64,000 nt of DNA. It comes from CAVVFX01 sp963777595. GTDB taxonomy: Bacteria; Acidobacteriota; Terriglobia; Bryobacterales; Bryobacteraceae. Location of the stretch: positions 1-64,000 of the forward strand of contig CAVZRE010000041.1 in assembly GCA_963777595.1 (NCBI GenBank), given 5' to 3'. The notes below the pieces were generated by a model, which was not told the origin of the DNA, searched no databases, and was given only the letters and a program-made list of their open reading frames with translations. Position 1 is the stretch's first letter, and every line of letters starts with the position of its first letter. Both the position numbers and the translations under genes were made by a program. This document shows, in pieces, positions 1 to 7,761 of this stretch.

Positions 1-22
1 CTAGCAATATTTATTCGTTAGA

Positions 23-388
23 CTACGTATTGCTTTGATTCAGGGCTACGGGGTGGGAGAAGACCTTACGGATTTTGCGAAAACTCACCCCGGGCGGGGC
101 GATGAGGTTATGTACGATGCGCACGTAGGTCTCCCCGACAATCGGCAGATCGTGATGGAGCAGGGTGTCATAATTTTCGTGAACCGACCCATGCAGCGAG
201 TTTTCGATCGGGATTACAGCTGCCTGCACCTTCCCCGACTTCAGGCTTTCGAAGACGTCCACGAAGCGCTGGCAGGGCAAAACAGCGACATCGTCGCCCA
301 ACAGCTGACGGGCGGCCATTTCGCTGAACGCTCCGGGCTCGCCTTGAAACGAGGCTGTAATTTTCGAGTTCTTGCTTAGCTTTTTCAT
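23..388 (-). pseudogene. pheA: Prephenate dehydratase, truncated N-terminal part
   Basis: The 121 residues match the N-lobe of the prephenate dehydratase domain, which converts prephenate to phenylpyruvate in phenylalanine synthesis. Visible are the opening FQGEPGAFSE segment, the PIENSLHGSV motif around residue 60 and the SHPVALNQ segment where the family reads SHPQALAQC. Right after it the frame ends in SNT and a stop, so the second half of the catalytic domain and the ACT regulatory domain (family length about 270-280) are missing. The start codon overlaps the ubiX stop as ATGA, so the two are translationally coupled. The break is only 23 bases from the window edge and may be an assembly end artefact rather than a true truncation. 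The identity is secure; the cause of the truncation is not. Confidence 0.75.
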
Positions 389-954
389 GACTGGTGAGGA
401 CCGTTCCAGCGCCTGGTGTCGGGATCGGGCATTCCGAGCAGGTCCAGGGTCCGGTCTACGGTTCCGTCGACGAGATCCTGGATGGTGGCAGGGTTGTTGT
501 AGAAGGCGGGTATCGGCGGCGCGATCACAGCGCCCATTTCAGTCAGCGAAACCATGGTGCGTAAGTGTCCGAGGTGAAAGGGAGTCTCACGGACGCCGAG
601 GATCAACTTACGGCGCTCCTTCAAGGTGACGTCAGCGGCGCGGACCATCAGGTTGGAGCTAATGCCGGCGGCGATGGCGGACATGGTGTGGATGGAGCAG
701 GGCAGAATGACCATCCCGGCAGTCTGATACGATCCACTGGCGAGTGGTGCTGCAATATCTTCGGGGGCATAGCAGTGAGATGCCATGGATTTGAGGTCAT
801 TGAGCCGCTTCCCGGTTTCCAGAAACAAAGTTTTCTCGGCCGAGCGGGTAACCACGAGGTGAATTTCAACATCGCCTCTTTGCCGCAGCTTTTCAAGCAA
901 CCGCACTGCGTAAAGTGAACCACTTGCACCAGATACGCCAACGATGAGTCTCAG
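385..954 (-). CDS. ubiX: UbiX/Pad1-type flavin prenyltransferase
   Basis: UbiX attaches a dimethylallyl group to FMN to make prenylated FMN, the cofactor of UbiD-family decarboxylases. The product shows the family opening RLIVGVSGASGSLYAVRLLE, then LPCSIHTMSAIAAGISSNL and LILGVRETPFHLGHLRTM, all typical of UbiX. The nearest GTG (position 906) would cut off the conserved GVSGASG nucleotide loop. Reading further upstream in frame restores it, with no ATG, GTG or TTG available. A CTG at 952-954, preceded at seven bases by the purine run AGAGAGG, is therefore chosen, giving 189 residues. The gene lies upstream of and overlaps pheA. No ubiD is in the window. Function is confident, the start less so. 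Confidence 0.88.
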   Translation of the reverse strand: MRLIVGVSGASGSLYAVRLLEKLRQRGDVEIHLVVTRSAEKTLFLETGKRLNDLKSMASHCYAPEDIAAPLASGSYQTAGMVILPCSIHTMSAIAAGISSNLMVRAADVTLKERRKLILGVRETPFHLGHLRTMVSLTEMGAVIAPPIPAFYNNPATIQDLVDGTVDRTLDLLGMPDPDTRRWNGPHQS

Positions 955-1014
955 CGGGAAACCTCTCTTAAAATCGAATCGTTCCGAATTCAGAACAAAG
1001 GCGGTAAATAATCG

Positions 1015-1044
1015 TTGCTCCTGGCAAAACCCTAAGGCTATACT
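1015..1044 (+). promoter_or_regulatory. Putative sigma-70-type promoter of the XRE regulator
   Basis: TTGCTC (1015-1020) and TATACT (1039-1044) are separated by 18 bases, close to the -35/-10 consensus at the -10 box and weak at -35. It lies in the divergent gap between ubiX and the regulator, 26 bases before the ATG at 1071. Confidence 0.35.
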
Positions 1045-1070
1045 GCGGATTACTGGGACCTCCTTGTTTC

Positions 1071-1904
1071 ATGGCGAATCCTGCCACATACGAACGGTCG
1101 AACACCCCGAAGCAGGATCATAGCATGGAAGATCCAGGTTACCGGCTCAAGCGGGCGCGCGAACATCTGAAGCTTACGCTTCGTGATGTTGAAAACGAAA
1201 GCCAGATCATCGTGGATCGCAGGAGAAGCCAGGAGTACAAATTAGGCCTCAGCCGGCTTTCCGAAATTGAGAATCACAGCGTGGTGCCGTCAATTTATCG
1301 AATCTACACGCTGTGTGCCATATACAGGTTAGATTATGTCGAGGTTCTCGGCTGGTATGGAGTTTCGTTGCCGGATTTGCCGGCCGATGCCATGGCGATA
1401 GACCTGAGAGCGACGCACCTGATCGATTTTCGCGCCAACGAAGGCGAGATAGCGGCGCCGCTCTCGCTGGACCCCGGCCTCGACCCTAAGAAGACGGTAT
1501 TTCTCAGCCGTATGGTCGCGAAGTGGGGGAAGGTTCCTCTGGCATTGCTCAATACGATGGAGACAAAGAAGTTGCGGTACGCGTTGATCGGCTCAGAGGA
1601 CTGGAATATGTACCCCATGATTCAACCGGGCGCGCTGGTGACGATTGACGACTCGCGACGCAGGGTGCAGAATTCAGGCTGGACCAACGAGTTCGAGCGG
1701 CCCATTTACTTCATGGAGCATCGCAACGGGTACGCATGCTGCTGGTGTACCCAGAGCGAGAATAATCTGGTGCTACAACCTCACCCGGCATCCCTTTGTC
1801 CACCTCAAGTCTTCAAATTTCCGCAAGATGTCGAGATTGTTGGACAGGTAACCGGCGTGGCTATGGTTCTTGATCTGGATCGCCGACGGCATACTCGGTC
1901 CTGA
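1071..1904 (+). CDS. XRE-family helix-turn-helix transcriptional regulator
   Basis: A 277-residue protein whose residues about 24-85 form an HTH_3-like DNA-binding domain: RLKRAREHLKLTLRDVE opens it and SRLSEIENHSVVPSIYRIY covers the recognition part. The remaining 190 residues are a distinct domain; SEDWNMYPMIQPGALVTID resembles the S24/LexA-like peptidase fold used for sensing, but no Ser-Lys dyad can be assigned, so autoproteolysis is not claimed. A second in-frame ATG at 1125 (MEDPGYRLKR) directly precedes the HTH and is a possible start; neither has a strong ribosome-binding site. The gene diverges from ubiX and its 3' end overlaps the convergent next gene by 44 bases. The target is unknown. 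Confidence 0.8.
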   Translation: MANPATYERSNTPKQDHSMEDPGYRLKRAREHLKLTLRDVENESQIIVDRRRSQEYKLGLSRLSEIENHSVVPSIYRIYTLCAIYRLDYVEVLGWYGVSLPDLPADAMAIDLRATHLIDFRANEGEIAAPLSLDPGLDPKKTVFLSRMVAKWGKVPLALLNTMETKKLRYALIGSEDWNMYPMIQPGALVTIDDSRRRVQNSGWTNEFERPIYFMEHRNGYACCWCTQSENNLVLQPHPASLCPPQVFKFPQDVEIVGQVTGVAMVLDLDRRRHTRS

Positions 1905-2298
1905 GCAGCTCGAGCACGACCTTTAGGTCCGACATAAAAAGCTTTCGCTCTACTTCCCTCGTTCCCACGGGAATACAGTTCCGGTAGGGTGTGAGTTTCA
2001 GCCAATTCGAAATGATAATCTTGGCGTCTCCGTCCTGACCGCGGAGATACTCGTCCGCCTCATTTTTCTGCTGTTCGAGGCTATAGCAAAGCCACTGTTC
2101 GAACACGGCCAAATGGGACTGGCGGAGGACGCGGTTCGCCTCATCTTCATCGAAGCGCTGTGCCAATCCGAAATGCTGATAAAAGCCGGTGTTTTGATCG
2201 CGTAGCGAGGATAAATACCAGAGCCGCCCAAAGAGCGTGGGGATTTGTGCAAGGGTATTGCGCCAAAGGTCCGCCGCGGCAGTGGAATCCTTCTTCAT
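1861..2298 (-). CDS. Conserved hypothetical protein, 145 residues
   Basis: No family is recognised. The protein has no signal peptide or membrane segment, is helical in character and rich in Trp, Tyr and Leu (GRLWYLSSLRDQNTGFYQHF, FEQWLCYSLEQQ). The repeated acidic and Arg residues suggest a soluble cytoplasmic helical bundle. It starts with MKKDSTAAADLW at an ATG and ends inside the 3' end of the XRE regulator gene on the other strand, a 44-base tail-to-tail overlap. Its antisense arrangement could allow mutual interference of the two transcripts, but that is inference. The ORF quality and codon use look genuine. Confidence 0.6.
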   Translation of the reverse strand: MKKDSTAAADLWRNTLAQIPTLFGRLWYLSSLRDQNTGFYQHFGLAQRFDEDEANRVLRQSHLAVFEQWLCYSLEQQKNEADEYLRGQDGDAKIIISNWLKLTPYRNCIPVGTREVERKLFMSDLKVVLELLRTEYAVGDPDQEP

Positions 2299-2433
2299 CC
2301 TATTACTCGATCAAGTTTATCGCACAGTCGCCGAAGAACACGTAACAGGTATCGGCGCAACTAAAATCGCAAAGAATAAAACCAGCTCTAGTACTAAGTG
2401 AAGAAGAAATTGATTTGTGCGGACAAAAACTGT

Positions 2434-2463
2434 TCTCAACTCTCCCATATCTTATGTATACTG
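2434..2463 (+). promoter_or_regulatory. Putative promoter of the 15-residue-repeat gene
   Basis: TTCTCA (2434-2439) and TATACT (2458-2463) with an 18-base spacer, the same -10 box and spacing as the promoter proposed for the XRE gene. It would give a leader of about 43 bases before the ATG at 2513. A GGGAGA sits 10 bases before that ATG. Confidence 0.35.
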
Positions 2464-2512
2464 GCCGTGTATCTTGGTATTACAGAGTTTCACTTAGGGA
2501 GATTTATTCGAA

Positions 2513-2989
2513 ATGCGTAAAGCGATCTTGACATTCGCCTTCTTAACCGCGATGCTAACGGCATTCAACAAATCGGTTGCTGCGGTCCCAGACTGCGATC
2601 CATGCGATTCGGTCCATGCGGTTGCGGCAGTGCCCGACTGCGATCCTTGCGATTCGGTTCATGCGGTTGCGGCGGTGCCGGACTGCGATCCTTGCGACTC
2701 GGTTCACGCGGTTGCGGCAGTGCCGGACTGCGATCCTTGCGACTCGGTTCACGCGGTTGCGGCAGTGCCGGACTGCGATCCTTGCGACTCGGTTCACGCG
2801 GTTGCGGCAGTGCCGGACTGCGATCCTTGCGACTCGGTTCACGCGGTTGCGGCAGTGCCGGACTGCGATCCTTGCGACTCGGTTCACGCGGTTGCGGCAG
2901 TGCCGGACTGCGATCCTTGCGATTCGGTTCACGCGGTTGCGGCAGTGCCGGACTGCGATCCTTGCGATTCGGTTCATGCGGTCCGGTAG
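2513..2989 (+). CDS. Secreted protein of nine perfect 15-residue Cys/Asp/His repeats
   Basis: The 158-residue product has a signal peptide (MRKAILTFAFLTAMLTAF, likely cut after SVA near residue 23) followed by nine identical copies of AAVPDCDPCDSVHAV and a final Arg. Each unit has a CxxC (CDPC), three Asp and one His, so the mature protein would carry 18 Cys, 27 Asp and 9 His in a strictly periodic array. The family is not recognised; metal binding or a disulfide-rich cell-surface or secreted role is inference. The repeat keeps several other frames and the opposite strand open too, but this frame is supported by the signal peptide, the GGGAGA upstream, and the fact that every difference between units falls in a third codon position. 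It is followed by a membrane protein gene 79 bases downstream. Confidence 0.7.
   Translation: MRKAILTFAFLTAMLTAFNKSVAAVPDCDPCDSVHAVAAVPDCDPCDSVHAVAAVPDCDPCDSVHAVAAVPDCDPCDSVHAVAAVPDCDPCDSVHAVAAVPDCDPCDSVHAVAAVPDCDPCDSVHAVAAVPDCDPCDSVHAVAAVPDCDPCDSVHAVR
2579..2983 (+). repeat. Nine tandem 45-bp coding repeats
   Basis: Nine directly repeated 45-base units without spacers. Units 4-7 are identical in DNA; unit 3 differs by one base; units 1, 2, 8 and 9 carry further changes, unit 1 the most. All changes are synonymous in the frame of the 2513-2989 gene. A uniform core with diverged edges is what slippage or unequal crossover produces when the peptide is under selection. Confidence 0.95.
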
Positions 2990-3068
2990 ACTCTTCGGGT
3001 ACCTTTCGCCGTGCCGGCGACCTATGTTATAAACTGGTTTTAATGGAGGCGCTTCGAGTCCGTACACT

Positions 3069-3863
3069 ATGACAAGCGCCTCTATTGAATCAGCCCTCCA
3101 GCTTTTTTCCCTCTTATTTGACATCGTGGTTGTTTTCCGCCTGATTCACCTCAAATTCTTTCGAATTTATCCTTTTTTCTTCGCGTTACTGTGCGTGCCT
3201 TTGTGGCTGCAGACGGTTGCGGTGGTTTACGGGACCAAGAGCCGGCAGTTTCTCCATAGTTTTCAATGGGGAGAGCCACTTCGCAACGTGCTGTACGTAT
3301 TGGTCGTCTGGGAGTTATTTTCGGTGATCTTCCGGAATTACGCGGGGCTACGCTCCTTGAGCCGGTGGGTGATGGGGATAGCTGCGGTAATTGCCACGGT
3401 GGGATTCAGTCTGACGATCGCGCCGATCGGGGTGAGCGTTTTCAATCTATCCCCAAGAGCGCGCAGGATAATCGGGTTTGAGCGAGGAAACGCGGTAGCG
3501 ATAGTCGTTTTTATTATCATCATGCTGTATTTTATTTCCCGATATCCGATTAAGCTGCCGCGCAACAACGTGGTGTTGTGCATGCTTTACAGTATTTGGT
3601 TCTTGGGCGACGCGGCGGTATTGCTGATTTTCAGTTTTCTGCAGGCCCGCGGTCACGTGCATATCGAGAATGACATCCTTGCGGTGCTAGAGATTGGTTT
3701 TTATCTGGCGTCAGCCATGCTCCTCTCCGCGGCCGGAGAATTTCAGGAGACCCGTGTCCGGCAGCATCTTTCAGCCGAACGCGAAGAATCGCTTGTCGGT
3801 GAACTCAACGCGATAAACGAGGTTCTTCTGCGGGCCGGACGTTCCATAAGTCATACTCGCTGA
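3069..3863 (+). CDS. Seven-helix integral membrane protein, unknown function
   Basis: 264 residues with about seven hydrophobic segments (roughly 10-29, 33-55, 75-90, 102-127, 143-160, 167-191, 205-223) and a charged cytoplasmic tail ending LVGELNAINEVLLRAGRSI. No enzymatic motif is visible. Small polytopic proteins of this kind are common in Acidobacteriota genomes, but no named family is claimed. The ATG has no nearby Shine-Dalgarno; instead a nine-codon reading frame beginning at 3043, whose start overlaps a GGAGG, ends in TGA overlapping this ATG (ATGA), so re-initiation is possible. The gene follows the repeat-protein gene on the same strand and converges on the permease gene with a 16-base gap. 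Confidence 0.65.
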   Translation: MTSASIESALQLFSLLFDIVVVFRLIHLKFFRIYPFFFALLCVPLWLQTVAVVYGTKSRQFLHSFQWGEPLRNVLYVLVVWELFSVIFRNYAGLRSLSRWVMGIAAVIATVGFSLTIAPIGVSVFNLSPRARRIIGFERGNAVAIVVFIIIMLYFISRYPIKLPRNNVVLCMLYSIWFLGDAAVLLIFSFLQARGHVHIENDILAVLEIGFYLASAMLLSAAGEFQETRVRQHLSAEREESLVGELNAINEVLLRAGRSISHTR

Positions 3864-3879
3864 AACGCCGCATGGGCCG

Positions 3880-6282
3880 TTACTCGTAGCGGAGGGCTAC
3901 CAAGGGATCGACCCTGGTGGCACGGTAGGCTGGAAAGAAGCAGGCCAGCGTCGAAACCGCGAGCAGCACAAAGCAGCCGACGACGTAGCTGAGCGGGTCA
4001 GTCGCGGCGATACCAAAGAGAAGCCGCGACATCCAACGCGTCGCAGCGAGGGCGGTTACTCCACCAATCGCCAGTCCGATCGCGGTGATCAGCAGACCTT
4101 GGCCGAGAATCAACTGGAAAACAGCGGACTGTTGCGCTCCCAGCGCCATCCTGATGCCGATCTCCTGCGAGCGCTGGGTGACGGAGTAAGACACCACGCC
4201 GTAGAGACCCAGGGAGGCGAGAAACAAGCCGAGGCACGAGAATACCGCCAGCAGAACGACCGAGAAACTGCGCCGCGAAAGCGAGAGGGAAAGCACGTCA
4301 CTCATGGTTCTCACGTTGCTGACCGGTTGATCGGGGTCGATTGCGGAGACTTCCCGCTGAACCGCTTTGGAGAGTGACATCGGCTCGACAGTGGTTCGCA
4401 CGATAAGGTTATCGGTGATCACGTACGCCGCGAAGTAAACGGTTGGCCGGACCGGCGCATCGAGAGAAGCGAGATGGGCATCGCCTACGACGCCGATCAC
4501 TTGACATGGCTCCGGGGTGGTGTGGGCGACACCGGTCAGGATTACCTGACCGAGCGGATCCCGGGCAGGAAAGTAGCGGTTTGCCAGGGTCTGGTTAATG
4601 ATGCATTTCTCCTGCTCGAAATCGCCCACCTCGGCACGTTTGAAGGTGCGACCCCGCAGGACGGGAATTCCCATCGTCCGGAAAAACTCCGGGTCGACGG
4701 AGATCATGACCATTGTGGGATAGTTTCCGGGCTCGGGCAACGGGACTCCCTGAAGCGCGAAACGCATTTCGGTCAGGGGACCCGCCAACGGCAGGGTGGT
4801 CGCAGTGGAAACGTCCAGCACGCCGGGAATGGCCGCTATCCTGGGCAAGAGCCGTGTATAGAAGCTCCGGATATCGCTTTGCCTGTAGTGGGTCGAGGGC
4901 AAGCGGATATGCGCCACGAGCACATGTTCGCCTCGAAATCCTGGATGCACGCTAAATAGCTGGTCCAGGCTGCGCGCCAGCAGGCTGGACCCGACCACCA
5001 CGAGGAGCGCCAGGGCGACTTCTCCGGCGACGAGGATATTGCGCAGGCGGCCGGAGTCCGATTTCGAAGTTCTACCTCCGGAGCGCAGTATCTGGTTGAG
5101 ATTCGCGGTCGAATATTTCAGGGCCGGAATCAAGCCGAACAGGAAGCCCGCTGCCACAGCGATCATGGCCGTGAAGAGCAGGACGCGGGCATCGATAGCG
5201 ACGTGCTGCAAGCGCGAAATTCGTTCAGAGCCGAGCCAGCGCAGCAGAGGCATTGAGGCAAAGGCCAGCAATATCCCGAGGATCGCTCCGCCGGCGGAAA
5301 GGATCAAACACTCGATTGCGAACTGCGCGATGACGCGGCCACGTCCGGCACCCAAGGCGACGCGGATCGCGATCTCTTTTTGCCGTGAGACCGCCCGCAC
5401 CAGCAGCAGGTTCGCGGCATTCCCGCAGGCAATCAGGAGAATTAAGACGACTGCCGACTGCAAAAGAAGAATGGCTTCCCGGACATTGCCGGTGATTTCT
5501 TCGCGCAACGGCAGGATATCGACCCTGATCCCCGCATTCGTGATGGGATAGGAGTTGCCCAAGTCCGCCGAAATGGTCTGCATCTCCCGCCGCGCGGCGG
5601 CTATCGTCTGTCCCGGACGGAGGCGCCCGATGACGTTTAACTCGTGGAAATTGCGCGTCAGTCGTTCTGGGTCCACCCAGGTGAAGGGAACGAAAATATC
5701 AGCTTCTGCAGGATAGATTTGGGGACCCATAACCCCCACGACCTGCAGTTTCTGCTGGTTCAAGGTGATCTGCCGGTGGAGGACGTCAGGAGCACCTCCG
5801 AACCGCGATTGCCACAGGGCGTAGCTCAGGATAGCCACATTATTGTGTCCACGGAGACCCTCTTCCGGGAGGAAGTCACGACCGAGTACGGGCCTGACAC
5901 CGAGCAGGGAGAAATAGCCCTGGGTCGTGAATGCGGGTGCAATTTCAGCGGGATCTCCTGCGCCGGTAAGAATCACGGTCCTGGCGCCGGGCGGGACAAA
6001 ACCCGCCAGATCTTGAAAAACGTGAGTGCGGGCCCGATAATCGTTCAGATCGAGCTCGGAAACCGTCATGCGCGTCAGCGATGCGCGTTGTTGCCACAGC
6101 ATCAAGAGGGCATCCGGATCGCGAAAAGGCAAGGGTTTGAGCAGGACTCCGTCGACCAGGCTGAAGATCGCGGTATTCGCGCCAATTCCGAGGCCTAAGG
6201 TTACCACCACAAGCAGCGTAAAGCCCGGATTTCGGCCCAACGTGCGTAAAGCAAACGCTAAATTCTTCCCCGGATGGACCAT
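3880..6282 (-). CDS. FtsX/MacB-type fused ABC permease (orphan, ADOP-like)
   Basis: 800 residues containing two tandem MacB-type units. The N-terminus FALRTLGRNPGFTLLVVV leads into a first membrane helix and the GLGIGANTAIFSLVDGVLL signature, then a periplasmic core domain, an FtsX block near 275-400, a second helix and periplasmic domain from about 420, and a final FtsX block with RSQEIGIRMALGAQQ near 715. The ending RATRVDPLVALRYE is typical. This is the layout of the permeases called acidobacterial duplicated orphan permeases, which occur without an adjacent ATPase; indeed no ABC ATPase flanks it. Substrate and function are unknown; MacB relatives export peptides or act in mechanotransmission. 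It is full length with no frameshift, and is transcribed toward the membrane protein gene. Confidence 0.9.
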   Translation of the reverse strand: MVHPGKNLAFALRTLGRNPGFTLLVVVTLGLGIGANTAIFSLVDGVLLKPLPFRDPDALLMLWQQRASLTRMTVSELDLNDYRARTHVFQDLAGFVPPGARTVILTGAGDPAEIAPAFTTQGYFSLLGVRPVLGRDFLPEEGLRGHNNVAILSYALWQSRFGGAPDVLHRQITLNQQKLQVVGVMGPQIYPAEADIFVPFTWVDPERLTRNFHELNVIGRLRPGQTIAAARREMQTISADLGNSYPITNAGIRVDILPLREEITGNVREAILLLQSAVVLILLIACGNAANLLLVRAVSRQKEIAIRVALGAGRGRVIAQFAIECLILSAGGAILGILLAFASMPLLRWLGSERISRLQHVAIDARVLLFTAMIAVAAGFLFGLIPALKYSTANLNQILRSGGRTSKSDSGRLRNILVAGEVALALLVVVGSSLLARSLDQLFSVHPGFRGEHVLVAHIRLPSTHYRQSDIRSFYTRLLPRIAAIPGVLDVSTATTLPLAGPLTEMRFALQGVPLPEPGNYPTMVMISVDPEFFRTMGIPVLRGRTFKRAEVGDFEQEKCIINQTLANRYFPARDPLGQVILTGVAHTTPEPCQVIGVVGDAHLASLDAPVRPTVYFAAYVITDNLIVRTTVEPMSLSKAVQREVSAIDPDQPVSNVRTMSDVLSLSLSRRSFSVVLLAVFSCLGLFLASLGLYGVVSYSVTQRSQEIGIRMALGAQQSAVFQLILGQGLLITAIGLAIGGVTALAATRWMSRLLFGIAATDPLSYVVGCFVLLAVSTLACFFPAYRATRVDPLVALRYE

Positions 6283-6389
6283 GGATGACTAACAATCACT
6301 CAAGTTGTACAGCTATTGTAGTCAATCCGGCTGAATTTGTCGATATTCGTACGTTGCGACGGTCGAAAAAATGGCGGACAGGCTGAAGC

Positions 6390-7613
6390 CTAATTTACGC
6401 AGGCATAATGGGACGCTACATACGTCTCCAGGATGGAAATAAACTCCGCGACAATCCGGTCGCCGCGCAAGGTCGTGGAGAGCCGGCCGTCAATGTAAAC
6501 GGGGGCCACGGGTTCTTCGAAGGTTCCCGGCAGAGAGATTCCCAGATTCGCGTGTTTCGACTCGCCCGGGCCGTTGACGATGCAGCCCATTACGGCCACC
6601 TTCATCATCTCGACGCCGGCGTGCCGTTCTTTCCAGACCGGCATCTGCTCACGCAAATAGGTCTGAATCTGATCGGCCATATCCTGGAAGAACGTGCTGG
6701 TAGTTCGTCCGCAGCCCGGACAAGCAGTCACCTGGGGCGTAAAACTTCGAATGCCGATCGACTGCAAAATCTGCTGGCTGACGATCACTTCTTCCGTCCG
6801 GTCTCCATTCGGGAGCGGTGTGAGCGAGGCGCGAATGGTGTCTCCAATACCTTCCTGCAGGAGGACGGCGAGCGCCGCCGTGGTCGCGACAATCCCTTTG
6901 GCGCCGAGGCCGGCTTCGGTCAAACCGAGATGCAGCGCATAATCGCACTGAGCCGCCAGCATCCGGTAGACGTCGATCAAGTCCTGAACGCCGCTCACCT
7001 TCGCGCTCAGAATGATGCGGTCCCGCGAGAGTCCGTAGTGTTCGGCGGCTTCGGCGGACAAAACAGCGCTGGCGACGATTGCGTCGAGTGTGACATCACG
7101 GGCTTCTTTGGGCTCCGGCCGCAGATTGTTTTCGTCCATCATGCGGGTGAGGAGCTGACCGTCGAGCGATCCCCAATTGACGCCGATCCGCACGGGTTTG
7201 CCGTACTCGACGGCAGCCTCGATCATGGTGCGGAAATTGTCATCGTGTTTCTTGCCGATATTCACATTTCCCGGGTTGATCCGGTACTTGGCCAAAGCGC
7301 GGGCGCATTCCGGAAACTTCTTCAGGAGCAGATGACCGTTGTAGTGAAAATCTCCGATGATCGGCGTGCGGCACCCAAATTGTTTCAAAGTGGAGACGAT
7401 CTTAGGGACGGCTGCCGCCGCAGCTTCGGTGTTGACGGTGACGCGAACCAGTTCGGACCCCGCTTGGGCGAGGGCCATGACCTGATTTACAGTCCCGGTT
7501 ACGTCAGCGGTATCCGTGTTGGTCATCGACTGTACGACGATTGGATGGTTCCCGCCAACCTTAATACCGCCGATGTCGACTGCGACGGACGTCCGCCGCG
7601 TTGCAACTGCCAT
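6390..7613 (-). CDS. ispG: 4-hydroxy-3-methylbut-2-enyl diphosphate synthase (GcpE)
   Basis: IspG uses a [4Fe-4S] cluster to reduce and open methylerythritol cyclodiphosphate to HMBPP, the penultimate step of the MEP isoprenoid pathway. The 407 residues start with RRTSVAVDIGGIKVGGNHP and include IVVQSMTNTDTAD, the TIM-barrel segments GDFHYNGHLLLKKFP and RINPGNVNIG, and near the C-terminus the cluster ligands CPGCGRT and CIVNGPGE. Length and motifs fit a complete single-insert bacterial enzyme using flavodoxin or ferredoxin as donor. It stands alone on the minus strand, separated by 107 bases from the permease gene and diverging from the VWFA gene. The ATG start is followed at once by the conserved region. 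Confidence 0.96.
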   Translation of the reverse strand: MAVATRRTSVAVDIGGIKVGGNHPIVVQSMTNTDTADVTGTVNQVMALAQAGSELVRVTVNTEAAAAAVPKIVSTLKQFGCRTPIIGDFHYNGHLLLKKFPECARALAKYRINPGNVNIGKKHDDNFRTMIEAAVEYGKPVRIGVNWGSLDGQLLTRMMDENNLRPEPKEARDVTLDAIVASAVLSAEAAEHYGLSRDRIILSAKVSGVQDLIDVYRMLAAQCDYALHLGLTEAGLGAKGIVATTAALAVLLQEGIGDTIRASLTPLPNGDRTEEVIVSQQILQSIGIRSFTPQVTACPGCGRTTSTFFQDMADQIQTYLREQMPVWKERHAGVEMMKVAVMGCIVNGPGESKHANLGISLPGTFEEPVAPVYIDGRLSTTLRGDRIVAEFISILETYVASHYACVN

Positions 7614-7761
7614 TCAAACCTCCAGGTGATTATCGGAAACCTCAATTTTAACAGGTGTGGAGTAGCGTTTTGACCGGGTAGCGGGGTTCTTACGAACAGA
7701 TTTAAACGTAACGTTTGTAGGTCCCTACGCATCAGTTTTGAAATAGGCGGGTTCAATTCAC

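Noticed and set aside
2579..2983. CRISPR array
   Set aside because: The units are directly contiguous, without spacers, and code for a periodic peptide.
2555..3124. Open frames on the minus strand and in the other plus frames across the 45-bp repeat array
   Set aside because: A 45-bp stop-free unit keeps several frames open by chance. Variation among units is synonymous only in the 2513-2989 frame, which also has the signal peptide and ribosome-binding site.
6408..7673. 421-codon plus-strand frame opposite ispG
   Set aside because: Exact shadow of ispG, whose motifs are unmistakable.
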